From: DATKSS01 sp049582065
GTDB taxonomy: Bacteria > Chloroflexota > Dormibacteria > Dormibacterales > Dormibacteraceae
NCBI GenBank assembly: GCA_049582065.1
Contig: JBAUTF010000019.1
Span: 1 to 13,593, forward strand
Direction of reading: 5' to 3'
DNA length: 13,593 nucleotides
Shown piece by piece: positions 12,442 through 13,593 of this stretch. A program made the position numbers and the translations under genes. The notes below the pieces were generated by a model, which was given only the letters and a program-made list of their open reading frames with translations, was not told where the DNA came from and did not search any database. How positions within the stretch are numbered: position 1 is the first letter of the stretch; the number at the start of each line of letters is the position of its first letter.

Positions 12442-13593
12442 ATGAGCGGGGTCACCAGGCGGCAGGCGGCGGTTGGCGGATTCGGTTGGGGATGCATCGC
12501 CGGGATCGCCCTGGTCGCGCTGATGTATGTCGCCGCCCTGGTGTTGGGCCTGCGGCCGCTGCCTCAGCTGCTGAACCAGCCGATCCTCTCATTGATGCCT
12601 GGCTTCGTCTTCGGGTTCCTGATCGACACGCTCCAGCACGCGGGCAAGGTGGTCGAGGAGTTCGGCCTCATCGTCGCGATGGTCCTGGTCCTCGGCCTGC
12701 TCGGATCGGCGGCGGCCGTCGCCGGCCTACGGTGGACGTCGCAGTACGTGCCGCTGGCCTTTGCGGCGGCCGGTTGGTTTGTGGTCACCGCCGTGCTCCT
12801 GCCCGTCAGCGGGACGGGCTTCCTCGGCCTCGGCGACGGGCCTGTGACGCCGGTGATCTGGGCGGCCCTGTTCGCCGTTTACGGGGTAGTGCTGCAGATG
12901 GGTTCGAGCCAGCCCGGCGCGACGGACGCCGGCCGGCGCCGCGTCCTGGGTTCGCTTCCTCTCACAATCGGCGCGGTCGGCCTGGGAGTGCTCGCCTTCC
13001 GGCTCGTGCCTGGTTGGTACCAGGCGATCTTCAACGCGCCCGAAGCGGGCCTAAAAGGCATCTCGCCCGAGATCACCCCGGTCGAGAACTTCTACGTCGT
13101 ATCCAAGAACTTCACGGGCTTCGACCCGGTGGTGGATTCATCGCGCTGGAGCCTTCGCGTGGGCGGCCTGGTGGACAAGCCTCTAACCCTGTCCTTAGAC
13201 CAACTTCGCGCGCTGCCGTCCGTGTCGCAGTACGTGACGATGGAATGCGTCAGCAACAACGTCGGCGGAGGCCTGATGAGCACCGGCTCCTTCACCGGCG
13301 TGCCCCTGCGCGACCTCATCGCGATAACCAGCCCACGTGCCCAGGGCACCTGGGTCGCATTCGCCGCGGTCGACGGCTACACCGAGAGCGTGCCGGTGAG
13401 CCTGGTGCAGGGCGCGCCCGAAATCCTGGTCGCGTACGACCTTGACGGCGCGCCTCTCCCCACCAGCCACGGCTTCCCGGCTCGCATGGTCATCCCCGGG
13501 CACTACGGCATGAAGGGACCGAAGTGGCTCCAGACCATCAACCTCGTGGACCGGGAGAGCGGCGGTTATTGGGAGCAGCAGGGTTGGGACCAC
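12442..13593 (+). CDS. Polytopic membrane protein with C-terminal sulfite-oxidase-type molybdopterin domain (3' end beyond window)
   Basis: 384 codons are visible and the frame is still open at the right edge. The N-terminal part is membrane: clear hydrophobic segments at about 14-37, 74-96, 103-122, 135-154 and 171-190, plus a shorter stretch at 48-61. From about 207 (ISPEITPVENFYVVSKNF) an oxidoreductase molybdopterin-binding domain begins: WSLRVGGLVDKPLTLSLDQL, then Cys269 in YVTMECVSNN, the cysteine that ligates molybdenum in the sulfite oxidase/MsrP family, and HGFPARMVIPGHYGMKGPKW. RRRVL (165-169) directly precedes the last membrane segment and looks like a twin-arginine signal. With five segments and the N-terminus inside, the molybdenum domain would lie outside the membrane. 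Its reaction and electron partner are unknown. ATG at 12442 gives the natural N-terminus (MSGVTRRQAAVGG); the ribosome site is weak. It diverges from the peptidase-FHA gene across 55 bases. Codon pattern matches its neighbours. Confidence 0.9.
   Translation, partial: MSGVTRRQAAVGGFGWGCIAGIALVALMYVAALVLGLRPLPQLLNQPILSLMPGFVFGFLIDTLQHAGKVVEEFGLIVAMVLVLGLLGSAAAVAGLRWTSQYVPLAFAAAGWFVVTAVLLPVSGTGFLGLGDGPVTPVIWAALFAVYGVVLQMGSSQPGATDAGRRRVLGSLPLTIGAVGLGVLAFRLVPGWYQAIFNAPEAGLKGISPEITPVENFYVVSKNFTGFDPVVDSSRWSLRVGGLVDKPLTLSLDQLRALPSVSQYVTMECVSNNVGGGLMSTGSFTGVPLRDLIAITSPRAQGTWVAFAAVDGYTESVPVSLVQGAPEILVAYDLDGAPLPTSHGFPARMVIPGHYGMKGPKWLQTINLVDRESGGYWEQQGWDH

Noticed and set aside
12486..13445. A 319-codon Arg/Pro-rich plus-strand ORF overlapping the molybdoenzyme
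   Set aside because: It is out of frame with the 12442 reading frame, which carries clear membrane segments and a molybdopterin domain.

Overview
The window is high-GC bacterial chromosome, almost wholly coding, with GTG and TTG as well as ATG starts and many genes overlapping by 1-4 bases. The gene content is a DUF222/HNH (13E12-type) endonuclease with a TCGAAC-N4-GTTYGA SOS box, a wax ester synthase/DGAT, a two-subunit-type methylmalonyl-CoA mutase, an FHA-domain protein, and a membrane molybdoenzyme with an internal twin-arginine segment. This points to Actinomycetota or a nearby high-GC lineage such as Chloroflexota/Dormibacterota. The sequence alone does not settle which. No mobile element, CRISPR array, tRNA or rRNA was seen.

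Layout. Positions 1-160 (minus) hold the first 53 codons of sucC (succinyl-CoA synthetase beta), with a TTG start. Positions 217-1332 (minus) hold a DUF222/HNH endonuclease. Its AT-rich promoter carries a near-perfect SOS box between the -35 and -10, and transcription probably starts at or next to the ATG. A 173-base gap follows.

Positions 1506-6791 (minus) are one tightly packed operon. In transcription order it encodes two SCP2-like lipid-binding proteins, a 3-hydroxyacyl-CoA dehydrogenase, methylmalonyl-CoA epimerase, the catalytic subunit of methylmalonyl-CoA mutase (no B12 domain), a 15-codon ORF, and an acyl-CoA carboxylase carboxyltransferase. The carboxylase, epimerase and mutase form the route propionyl-CoA to (S)-methylmalonyl-CoA to (R)-methylmalonyl-CoA to succinyl-CoA. 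SucCD would then take succinyl-CoA to succinate. The biotin carboxylase/BCCP subunit and the B12-binding mutase subunit are not in the window. A MOSC-domain gene (6836-7504, minus) lies just upstream, and a WS/DGAT acyltransferase (7534-8946, plus) diverges from it across only 29 bases.

Positions 9000-12386 (minus) are one unbroken 1128-codon ORF joining an S9 prolyl-oligopeptidase-type peptidase, a roughly 350-residue Glu/Pro/Ala-rich linker, and a C-terminal FHA domain. Diverging from it, 12442 to the window end (plus) encodes a polytopic membrane protein running into a sulfite-oxidase-type molybdopterin domain. An RRRVL motif sits just before its last membrane segment, a layout suggesting combined Sec/Tat insertion.

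The items most worth following up are the peptidase-linker-FHA fusion with its TxxI-type threonine motifs, the SOS-controlled HNH promoter, the 15-codon ORF coupled at both ends, and the internal Tat-like segment in the molybdoenzyme.
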